From: an uncultured Dorea sp.
GTDB taxonomy: Bacteria; Bacillota; Clostridia; Lachnospirales; Lachnospiraceae
DNA: 64,000 bases
Reading direction: 5' to 3'
NCBI GenBank assembly: GCA_910577685.1
Contig: CAJTOH010000009.1
Coordinates: 1-64,000, forward strand
Of the stretch, positions 1 through 5,872 are shown piece after piece. Below the pieces are notes generated by a model. That model searched no databases, was not told the origin of the DNA, and saw only the letters and a program-made list of their open reading frames with translations. The position numbers were made by a program, and so were the translations under genes. The number at the start of each line of letters is the position of its first letter. The stretch's first letter is position 1.

Positions 1-153
1 GGCCCGCAGGGCAATCTTTGAATATATAGAGGGCTGGTATAACCGCAAACGAATCCATAGTGCAATTGGTTATATGACACCTCAGCAAAAGGAGGATGAG
101 GAACTCAAAAAAGCAGCATAATCTTTCGACTTTTTTTGTCCAAAGTATTGACA
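1..153 (+). mobile_element. Right end of an IS3-family insertion sequence
   Basis: The window opens inside an insertion sequence. Its transposase tail ends at 121 and is followed by about 30 bases of T-rich end sequence, finishing near TTGACA (148-153). The interrupted gene on the other strand loses its reading at about this point, which places the junction near 153. The exact end and any target duplication cannot be fixed without the left end, which lies outside the window. Confidence 0.65.
2..121 (+). CDS. IS3-family transposase (OrfB), C-terminal end only
   Basis: The open frame from the window edge gives 39 residues and a TAA stop. It contains YNRKRIHSAIGYMTP, the well-known C-terminal signature of IS3/IS150-type DDE integrase-core transposases (W/YN..R.H..L/IGY.TP). 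The rest of the gene lies left of the window. The element has inserted into an adenylation-domain gene on the opposite strand. Family assignment is firm; the subgroup is not determined. Confidence 0.85.
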   Translation, partial: ARRAIFEYIEGWYNRKRIHSAIGYMTPQQKEDEELKKAA

Positions 154-500
154 TAGATCCAGACATCCCCAATCCAGTCTGCGTCAATCCGTACGGCCGC
201 CTGACAATCCTCCTGAATATAGTCAAGCCTCTCTTTCGGATATTCCGGCAGCACAGGCGCGAAAGCCGCCCCTGCCATCAGGATTCCGATCTCCGCCGCC
301 GCATACTCCATTCTCCTGTCCATGCACACCACGACCGCCTGTCCGGATATTTCTCCCGACTGCGTAAGCTTCGCCGCAATCCTGCGGCTTAAAGTGTCTA
401 ATTCCCGATATGTCGTGGTTCTTCTTCCGCCTCGGTCAACAATTGCCGTCTTGTCCGGATACTGGCGCACCATACTTTGAAATTCGTCCAGAAAGTTCAT
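154..500 (-). pseudogene. Adenylate-forming (AMP-binding) enzyme, N-terminal part, disrupted by the IS
   Basis: A well-initiated gene (AAGGAGG about 10 bases before the ATG at 500) encodes about 115 residues that look like the N-terminus of an acyl/aminoacyl-adenylating enzyme: a PDKTAIV start region, TYRELD, then the GAAFAPVLPEYPKERLDYI segment typical of NRPS adenylation domains and DltA-like ligases. The frame runs into insertion-sequence DNA after WIGDVW, giving a spurious tail. The ATP-binding P-loop and all later motifs are missing, so the fragment should be inactive. Whether the rest of the gene survives beyond the IS cannot be seen. NRPS-type versus DltA-type cannot be decided from this length. 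Confidence 0.7.
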
Positions 501-613
501 ATCACTGATTCCTCCTTTTTCTCATGTCGTTTTCTATGTTGCCAATACCTCCTACTACATAGCTGAATTTACTATAGCATCTTGAAAATACTGATTCCAT
601 AAAGTGGGATATT

Positions 614-757
614 TCATAATTTTTCCGGGACAAAACTTGGCAATATAATAACACGTTCCCCCGTATCTAAAACAGCCGCCGTTATATTCTTCCCTCTGAC
701 GCCTCCCCCCACTGTGTCGTCACAACGATAGTGGATCTGCTGTTTTACTTTATTCAT
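614..757 (-). pseudogene. Fragment of an S8 (subtilisin-like) serine protease
   Basis: A 47-codon minus-strand frame starts at ATG 757 and contains GKNITAAVLDTG, which matches the segment around the catalytic Asp of subtilases (GKGITVAVLDTG). After that motif the frame turns into unrelated residues and stops, so the His and Ser parts of the triad are absent. I read this as the degraded 5' end of a protease gene. It is not a copy of the intact ChW subtilisin at 56651-58810, because the residues around the Asp differ. The remaining 500-931 gap shows no other clear coding signal. Confidence 0.5.
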
Positions 758-931
758 TGAAAAAAACCTTTTTTACCAACATATTCCGGACATATGAAAC
801 CTGTGCCATCCTCATACGGATTTACCCCGCTCCACATTCTGTCAATCCCCGCAAATTTATAATTGATTTCTCCGCCGATATGTCGTAAGATAATAATGTT
901 TATGTCCATATATTAGCAATAGGAGGATATA

Positions 932-1564
932 ATGGAAGATAAAAATTATTACGATATATTAGGAGTCTCAGAGAAAGCTTCCTTAGAAGACATTACCGCC
1001 GCCAAGAACGAGCTTGCCAAACGGTTCCACCCGGACGTCAATATCAAGGACGGAATCGATACCACTGAGAAGATGCAGGAGATATTAGAGGCGTACCGCA
1101 TCCTGTCCAACCCGGACAAACGTTCCGAATACGACTGGAGCCACAGGCGCAAACGTCCCGTCATGCAGACCTTTGACCTCCACCGCATGGAAGAAGACGA
1201 CGAGTCCCTCCCTAATTTCGTCGCCTACTGGAAGGCCTCCAACGCCTTGTTTGACATTATCCAAAAAAGCGACCCCTTATTCCGGGACAAGAATTATTCC
1301 GAAGAGCTGACCCGGTTATCCACGGAAGCCCTTACCCACGTCGTCCTCCTCAGGAATTCTTCCATTCCGGAACGCTACTGGTATCCGGATATAATGAACT
1401 GGCTTCTCTTCACATGGTTCCAGCACAGGAATTACACCGTTTCCTATCTGCTGACCCTCTACGACGAGTACGCCAAGGAGAACATCTCCGCTCTGGATAA
1501 GCTGAAACTCCAGAAGAATACCTACCATTACCAGCACTCCATAAAACGTCTGGTAAAATTTTAA
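932..1564 (+). CDS. J-domain (DnaJ-like) protein
   Basis: Residues 4-67 form a classical J domain: NYYDILGV at the start, the invariant HPD tripeptide at 33-35, and the helix IV end DKRSEYD. J domains stimulate the ATPase of an Hsp70 such as DnaK. There is no Gly/Phe linker, zinc-finger or peptide-binding region of full DnaJ, and the protein is only 210 residues long. Residues 75-210 are helical, rich in aromatics and basic at the end, and I do not recognise them. The start is supported by AGGAGG 6 bases upstream. No hsp70 or grpE gene is nearby, so this is probably a specialised co-chaperone rather than the housekeeping DnaJ. Confidence 0.8.
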   Translation: MEDKNYYDILGVSEKASLEDITAAKNELAKRFHPDVNIKDGIDTTEKMQEILEAYRILSNPDKRSEYDWSHRRKRPVMQTFDLHRMEEDDESLPNFVAYWKASNALFDIIQKSDPLFRDKNYSEELTRLSTEALTHVVLLRNSSIPERYWYPDIMNWLLFTWFQHRNYTVSYLLTLYDEYAKENISALDKLKLQKNTYHYQHSIKRLVKF

Positions 1565-1633
1565 ATTCTTTTTCACACATCCGTACCCCTCGCATATTAT
1601 GTACTGTAAACATCATAAATGGAGGATTTCAAA

Positions 1634-1885
1634 ATGAGCGATTTAAGTGCTACGAACTGTGGATGCGGTTGTGAGTCAGGTGTAGGAAGAGGCGGAGAGT
1701 GCGGATGCGGATTTGGCAACAATAGCTGCCTGTGGATCATCCTTCTGCTCTTCTGCTGCGGCGGATGCGGAAGCAGCTTTGGCGGCGGATGCGGCAACGA
1801 CAGCTGCCTGTGGATCATCCTTCTGCTCTTCTGCTGCGGCGGTTTCGGCGGCGGATGCGGCGGCGGATTTGACTGCGGATGCTAA
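1634..1885 (+). CDS. Cys/Gly-rich mini-protein with two hydrophobic repeats (chorion-like high-cysteine type)
   Basis: This 83-residue protein starts at the ATG at 1634, 8 bases after GGAGG; an earlier in-frame ATG at 1619 overlaps the ribosome-binding site. It has two near-identical blocks, each with SCLWIILLLFCCGG, separated by Gly/Cys-rich linkers. The DNA of the two blocks is also nearly identical (about 1727-1768 and 1801-1842). Cysteine and glycine dominate the composition. Such proteins are annotated in Lachnospiraceae as chorion-class high-cysteine proteins; the function is unknown. The hydrophobic blocks could insert in a membrane or pack in a spore or cell-surface layer, but nothing here proves either. 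A strong terminator follows directly. Confidence 0.75.
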   Translation: MSDLSATNCGCGCESGVGRGGECGCGFGNNSCLWIILLLFCCGGCGSSFGGGCGNDSCLWIILLLFCCGGFGGGCGGGFDCGC

Positions 1886-1897
1886 TACGGTAGTTTT

Positions 1898-1928
1898 AAA
1901 GAGGCGGAGTACAACACTCCGCCTCTTT
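1898..1928. terminator. Bidirectional intrinsic terminator
   Basis: A perfect 13-bp stem (1898-1910 with 1916-1928) with a 5-base loop, A-rich on the left and T-rich on the right. It ends the Cys-rich gene on the plus strand and abuts the stop codon of the convergent small gene on the minus strand. Confidence 0.85.
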
Positions 1929-2096
1929 TCATCTATAGTCCTGTCTCTGGGTATCCTTCATCCGGAAGCCTTCGCTTTCCTCGTTCCTCATCTCTCCCTG
2001 TTCCTTCTCCCGCTTTTCTTCTAAATGTTTTCTCAGCATACATGTTTCGTCAATCTCGTAAACTGCGTTGCCGTCGATAATCAGCTTTCGGTTCAT
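1929..2096 (-). CDS. Small charged hypothetical protein
   Basis: A 55-residue frame starts at ATG 2096, about 8 bases after an AGGAAAGGAAG ribosome-binding stretch, and stops directly beside the terminator. The protein begins MNRKLIIDGNAVYEIDE and then becomes very rich in Glu, Lys and Arg, suggesting a single amphipathic helix. I do not recognise a named family. The good ribosome-binding site and the convergent terminator support a real gene. A longer frame reaching 2315 exists but has no start signal and would overlap the next gene. Confidence 0.55.
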   Translation of the reverse strand: MNRKLIIDGNAVYEIDETCMLRKHLEEKREKEQGEMRNEESEGFRMKDTQRQDYR

Positions 2097-2223
2097 ATCT
2101 GCTTCCTTTCCTGACATACATTCCCCTATTAATATATGAAATGCCCAAGATTTAGTTTTCTCATATCTCATAAAATCCATTCCTCCGTCATATATATTTA
2201 CAACGTTATGATAAGGAGTGCCT

Positions 2224-2727
2224 ATGGAACAAAAACCTCCGAAACCAATGACGCCTTTTGACAATCTGGTGACGCCGCCGTTTCTGTATACGTTAAAACT
2301 CCTGCTTCCATACACTCCGCCTTCCGCGCAGCGTTTTATCGGGATCTACATCAAATTCCTCGAGCTGCACCACACGATGGAATATTTTCAGGGCTTTTCC
2401 TCTTCTCCCTCCAACATGCTGGAGGGGTTGAAACCATATATGGATCCGGCAGAAAAGGAAATGATGGAACAAATGTCAAGCATGATGAATATGATGGAAA
2501 TGGTACGAAGCATGCAGTCCATGCCTGAGGGAACCTCCGATTCGTCCGCCCAGGGGTTCGGCGCATTTAACCCGATGGACATGATGAAGGGTATGTTGAG
2601 CCCTGAGCAGCAGGAGATGTTTGAGATGTACAGCACGATGTTTGAGCAGGAATTTAACCAAGAAAACAATCACGGAAACAATCCGCCCGACACGGGCGGC
2701 CAGAAAGGAGACGCAGAAAATGAATGA
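2224..2727 (+). CDS. Methionine-rich hypothetical protein
   Basis: A 167-residue soluble protein. The ATG at 2224 lies 5 bases after AAGGAG; the in-frame GTG at 2218 is inside that site and is unlikely. The N-terminal half is hydrophobic and aromatic (FLYTLKLLLPY, RFIGIYIKFLEL). The second half is dominated by methionine: by my count 22 Met in total, with clusters such as EMMEQMSSMMNMMEM. The C-terminal tail is Asn/Gly-rich and disordered. I do not recognise a family. The stop overlaps the start of the next gene by 8 bases, so the two are translationally coupled and probably act together. Met clusters can bind copper(I) or hydrophobic peptides; neither is shown here. Confidence 0.75.
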   Translation: MEQKPPKPMTPFDNLVTPPFLYTLKLLLPYTPPSAQRFIGIYIKFLELHHTMEYFQGFSSSPSNMLEGLKPYMDPAEKEMMEQMSSMMNMMEMVRSMQSMPEGTSDSSAQGFGAFNPMDMMKGMLSPEQQEMFEMYSTMFEQEFNQENNHGNNPPDTGGQKGDAENE

Positions 2728-2995
2728 ATGGATGAACCACCCGGATATGCAGAATATGGATCCGCTTAAAATGGAGCTGATCCGCACCGCAGCAGCGCAG
2801 ACGCAGGGCAAGAGCGGGAAATCTCTCGCCCCTATTATGATGGCGCTGATTACCAATGCGAACAAGAAGGGGATACAGTTTACGCCGGATGAATTCTCGC
2901 TGGTACTCTCCGTCTTAAAAGACGGGAAGTCGAAGGAGGAACAAGACCAGATCGAGGGGATGGTGCGGATGGTTTCTTCTTATATGAAGAAATAG
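2720..2995 (+). CDS. Small helical hypothetical protein, partner of the Met-rich protein
   Basis: This 91-residue protein starts at ATG 2720, inside the last codons of the upstream gene, with GAAAGGAG 9 bases before it. It also carries many methionines (about 10), with the segment NHPDMQNMDPLKMELI near the start. The rest is predicted helical, with the segment FTPDEFSLVLSVLKDGKSKEEQ. There is no signal peptide or membrane segment and no family I can name. The 8-base overlap argues for co-expression in a fixed ratio with the upstream protein. It converges with the thioesterase gene with only 3 bases between the stops. Confidence 0.75.
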   Translation: MNEWMNHPDMQNMDPLKMELIRTAAAQTQGKSGKSLAPIMMALITNANKKGIQFTPDEFSLVLSVLKDGKSKEEQDQIEGMVRMVSSYMKK

Positions 2996-2998
2996 ACG

Positions 2999-3463
2999 CT
3001 ACTTCTTACGGTTCTGCATCTTGCGGCGCAGGGCGGCCCGTTCCCAGGCCGTCCTTTCCTCTTCGGTTTCAAGGAGCAGTCCCGGAACCGGCGCCGGTTT
3101 GTCGTTTTCATCCAGAGCCACCATTGTAAAAAACGCTTGATTAATATGGATCCTTCTTCCTTCTAAGTCTTCGATATATGTGTCCGCCTGCACTTCCATG
3201 GACGTACGGCCTGCATAGGTAATCTTTCCCGTGATGATGATCACGTCATTCTGATAGGCTCCTTTCAGAAACCGGAGGTTATCTACGGATGCCGTGGTGA
3301 CATTCATGTGGGCGTGGCGTTTTGCCGTCAGGGCGGCTACCTCGTCAATCCACTGCATCAGGATTCCTCCGAAGAGACGGCCCACCGCATTAAGATGATT
3401 TGGACGGACGATATGGACGGTTTCCACGATGGAATCCGATACTTTTCTGTTTTCTGCGTTCAT
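2999..3463 (-). CDS. Acyl-CoA thioesterase, hotdog fold (YciA/BACH-like)
   Basis: A 154-residue hotdog-fold enzyme predicted to hydrolyse acyl-CoA thioesters in the cytoplasm. Seen in the sequence: the N-terminal segment PNHLNAVGRLFGGILMQWIDEVAA, which carries the N..G.LFGG...WID pattern around the hotdog helix with the catalytic Asp, and the later TSMEVQADTYIED strand typical of the acyl-CoA hydrolase group. Start at ATG 3463 with AGGAGG 7 bases upstream. The longer frame reaching 4240 is antisense to the TruA gene and is not real. The C-terminal 20 residues are basic. The physiological acyl chain is unknown. Confidence 0.88.
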   Translation of the reverse strand: MNAENRKVSDSIVETVHIVRPNHLNAVGRLFGGILMQWIDEVAALTAKRHAHMNVTTASVDNLRFLKGAYQNDVIIITGKITYAGRTSMEVQADTYIEDLEGRRIHINQAFFTMVALDENDKPAPVPGLLLETEEERTAWERAALRRKMQNRKK

Positions 3464-3568
3464 ATTGCAACCTCCTGTTCTTTTTATTCTTTTCCCGGAA
3501 ACCCTTTTATTATAACATAGAATTTGATATACTGAATTAACAACGTATGAAAGACGAGGTCTCTGAAT

Positions 3569-4345
3569 ATGAGAAGAAGAAATAAAGTAAAAGAAGTACA
3601 GGTCTCCCTTAGGAATATCAAACTCACCATCGAATATGACGGAAGCCGGTATCAGGGATGGACCCGCCTCGGTAAAGACGAATCCAACAACACCGTCTCC
3701 AACAAGATTCTGGAAGTTTTGAAGAAGATGACCGGAGAAGAACAGATAGAGATATTCTGCGGATGCCGCACAGAGGTCGGCGTCCATGCCTACGGACAGG
3801 TCGCTAATTTTAAGACCGGCTCCAATATGGATATCATGGACATGAAACATTATCTGAACCGTTACCTTCCTATGGACATTGCCATCATTAACGTCGAGGA
3901 GGAGTCGCAGCGTTTCCATTCGCAGCTTAACGCCGTCTCTAAGACCTATATGTACCGTATGACCGTTGACGACATTCCAAGCGTATTTGACCGCAAGTAT
4001 ACCTACCATTGTTTTAAGGTTCCGGACAAGCAGCTGATGCGTCAAGCCGCCATGCTTCTCGTGGGAACCCACGACTTCAAGAACTTCTCTACTGCGAAAA
4101 AGAGCAAGTCCACCGTCCGGAAACTTTTCGACATTGAGATCTACAGCGCCGCTCAGGAGATGCAGATTATCCTGTATGCGGACGATTTTCTCCACAATAT
4201 GGCCCGCCTGATCGTCGGGACGCTTCTGGATATCGGACACGGAGTCCGCCCCAAGGAGGATATCGAGGATATCTTCAAAGGGATACAGCCCCCAAGCGCG
4301 CCCTGCGATCCGAAAGGGCTTTACCTGCAGGAAATCTCTTACTAA
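3569..4345 (+). CDS. truA: TruA-family tRNA pseudouridine synthase with altered catalytic residue
   Basis: The 258-residue length and overall layout match TruA, which makes pseudouridine at positions 38-40 of the tRNA anticodon arm. Seen: IKLTIEYDGSRYQGW near the N-terminus, GVHAYGQVANF, RFHSQLNAVSKTYMYRM, and the C-terminal LHNMARLIVGTLLDIGHG block. The catalytic motif, normally GRTDxGVHA, reads GCRTEVGVHA here, so the nucleophilic Asp is Glu (E69). In E. coli TruA the equivalent Asp is essential and Glu did not replace it, as I recall. The protein could be inactive, re-specialised or RNA-binding only. It may be a second TruA paralogue; other copies cannot be seen. The ribosome-binding site is weak. 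Confidence 0.85.
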   Translation: MRRRNKVKEVQVSLRNIKLTIEYDGSRYQGWTRLGKDESNNTVSNKILEVLKKMTGEEQIEIFCGCRTEVGVHAYGQVANFKTGSNMDIMDMKHYLNRYLPMDIAIINVEEESQRFHSQLNAVSKTYMYRMTVDDIPSVFDRKYTYHCFKVPDKQLMRQAAMLLVGTHDFKNFSTAKKSKSTVRKLFDIEIYSAAQEMQIILYADDFLHNMARLIVGTLLDIGHGVRPKEDIEDIFKGIQPPSAPCDPKGLYLQEISY

Positions 4346-4362
4346 CGCAGACGCTGCACTGC

Positions 4363-5367
4363 CTATAGCCTTGCAGAAAAGTTAGGCGCATACTTCGCGG
4401 CAAGCAAGATTGCTTCTATCATGCTAACCGCGCTTACCGTTCCCTTTCCTGCAATATCGAATGCAGTCCCATGATCTACCGAAGTGCGGAGGATGGGCAT
4501 CCCGTTGGTGATTGCAATGGTCTTCTCAAAATCAAGGGTCTTCGCGGCAATATGTCCCTGATCATGATACAGAGACAGTACGCTGTTGTAGTTACCAATC
4601 GCCGCCTGATGGAACACGGAATCCGCACCCACCGGTCCGGCCACGCCAAATCCTTCCGCCTGCAGCTCCCTGACCGCAGGCGCGATCTCATTGACCTCCT
4701 CCCAACCGAACAATCCATGTTCTCCGCTGTGGGGATTCAAACCTGCAATCGCCATAGTACCCTCTGACACACCAAGTTTCCTGAGGGCTTCCATACACCG
4801 CTTCACATAGTCCTTGATCCTGTCCTTCGTAATCATATCCAGCATCTCTCTCAGGGACACGTGCCTCGTCAAAAAGAATATTCTCATACCATTCGTCTCA
4901 AACATGGTCAGCGGGTCTTTCGTGTTCGTCAGCGCGCCGAAGATCTCCGTATGTCCGATAAAATCAATCCCGCCCGCACGCAGCGATTCCTTGTTGATCG
5001 GCGTTGTAGCCACCGCATCCGCCTTCCCCGCATTGGCAAGCTCGATACTCTTCGCAATATATTCATACGCGGCCCGTCCGCACCTTCCGTCGACCCGCCC
5101 AAACTCAAAATTATCCGTATCAACATTGCAGAGATTAATCAGGTTTAATACGCCCTCTCTAAAATCCCCCTCCCCGGGTTCCTCTATTACATGAATTGAA
5201 AGATCCGCTCCCGTAATCTTGACGGCATGTTCCATAATGGTTTTGTCTCCGATAAAAATACAGTCCGCGGCGTCGAATACCGCTTTAGAAGCGGCCGCCT
5301 TTGCCGCGATCTCCGGCCCGACCCCCGCCGGGTCTCCCATCGGTACTGCAATTCGTGATTTCTTCAT
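4363..5367 (-). CDS. pdxA: PdxA-family 4-phosphohydroxy-acid dehydrogenase
   Basis: A 334-residue NAD-dependent, metal-dependent decarboxylating dehydrogenase. PdxA oxidises 4-phosphohydroxy-L-threonine in vitamin B6 synthesis; the PdxA2 group acts on 4-phospho-D-threonate or erythronate in sugar-acid breakdown. Family marks seen: GDPAGVGPE (11-19), [13 protein letters not shown] with a metal-ligand His, [17 protein letters not shown] and [16 protein letters not shown]. None of the other DXP-dependent B6 genes (pdxJ, serC, epd) is nearby, and many clostridia lack that route, so a PdxA2-like catabolic role is at least as likely. It appears to be a single gene, downstream of the terminator of the zinc-ribbon gene. 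Confidence 0.85.
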   Translation of the reverse strand: MKKSRIAVPMGDPAGVGPEIAAKAAASKAVFDAADCIFIGDKTIMEHAVKITGADLSIHVIEEPGEGDFREGVLNLINLCNVDTDNFEFGRVDGRCGRAAYEYIAKSIELANAGKADAVATTPINKESLRAGGIDFIGHTEIFGALTNTKDPLTMFETNGMRIFFLTRHVSLREMLDMITKDRIKDYVKRCMEALRKLGVSEGTMAIAGLNPHSGEHGLFGWEEVNEIAPAVRELQAEGFGVAGPVGADSVFHQAAIGNYNSVLSLYHDQGHIAAKTLDFEKTIAITNGMPILRTSVDHGTAFDIAGKGTVSAVSMIEAILLAAKYAPNFSARL

Positions 5368-5423
5368 AATTTTTCTCCTTTCCTAAATGCGCCGGAATTC
5401 ATTGAACATTACTATCTTAATCA

Positions 5424-5466
5424 TAAAAAAAGGAACTTGCAAGACCTAATCTCCTGCAAGCTCCCT
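5424..5466 (-). terminator. Intrinsic terminator of the zinc-ribbon gene
   Basis: On the minus strand a 12-bp stem with wobble pairs (5453-5464 with 5432-5443) is followed by seven T residues. It lies just past the stop of the 5472-5840 gene and separates it from pdxA. Confidence 0.8.
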
Positions 5467-5471
5467 TTCAT

Positions 5472-5840
5472 CTAATCCCAAAACCCAACGTCATCTATGG
5501 CCAAAGAATCCTTCCCGCAACAAGGACATCTGTATTCCGCCAAACACTCGGCCTCCTCTTCGCAGACCGGACAACGGCCAACATAGATCCGACCGCTGCG
5601 ATTCAAATAGACCGTGGGAATTGCCGTCATCTTCCCGCACTGCCGGCACAAGGCAGGCCGGTAATCAAACTTGAAGAACGGTATCTCCTCTTCCCTGGTA
5701 TCCGCCAGAATCTTCTGCCGGATATCTTCCGGGAACTCCTCCAATACAACCTCCAAAGACGAATGGCTCATACCATGCCCCAGTTGGAGCCGCCATGCCG
5801 CACCGCAGGATTGACATGTATATTCAGTGATCCTTCCCAC
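5472..5840 (-). CDS. Zinc-ribbon hypothetical protein
   Basis: A 122-residue protein with four CxxC pairs: C9/C12, then CRQCG near the middle, CPVCE, and CPCCG close to the C-terminus. These spacings fit two zinc-ribbon folds. Between the first and second pair is a charged helical stretch (LEEFPEDIRQKILADTREEE). No catalytic domain is visible. Zinc ribbons of this sort often bind nucleic acid or protein partners, but no role can be assigned. It is transcribed alone, ends at its own terminator, and begins 32 bases after the stop of the flagellin gene. Confidence 0.65.
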   Translation of the reverse strand: MGRITEYTCQSCGAAWRLQLGHGMSHSSLEVVLEEFPEDIRQKILADTREEEIPFFKFDYRPALCRQCGKMTAIPTVYLNRSGRIYVGRCPVCEEEAECLAEYRCPCCGKDSLAIDDVGFWD

Positions 5841-5872
5841 ACTATCCCTTCTTTCTAACTAACAGGTCTTCC

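Noticed and set aside
3464..4240. Upstream extension of the thioesterase frame
   Set aside because: It is antisense to the intact truA-like gene, and the start at 3463 follows AGGAGG.
4363..5367. PdxA taken as evidence for de novo vitamin B6 synthesis
   Set aside because: No other DXP-dependent pathway gene is present, and PdxA2 sugar-acid enzymes share the same motifs.
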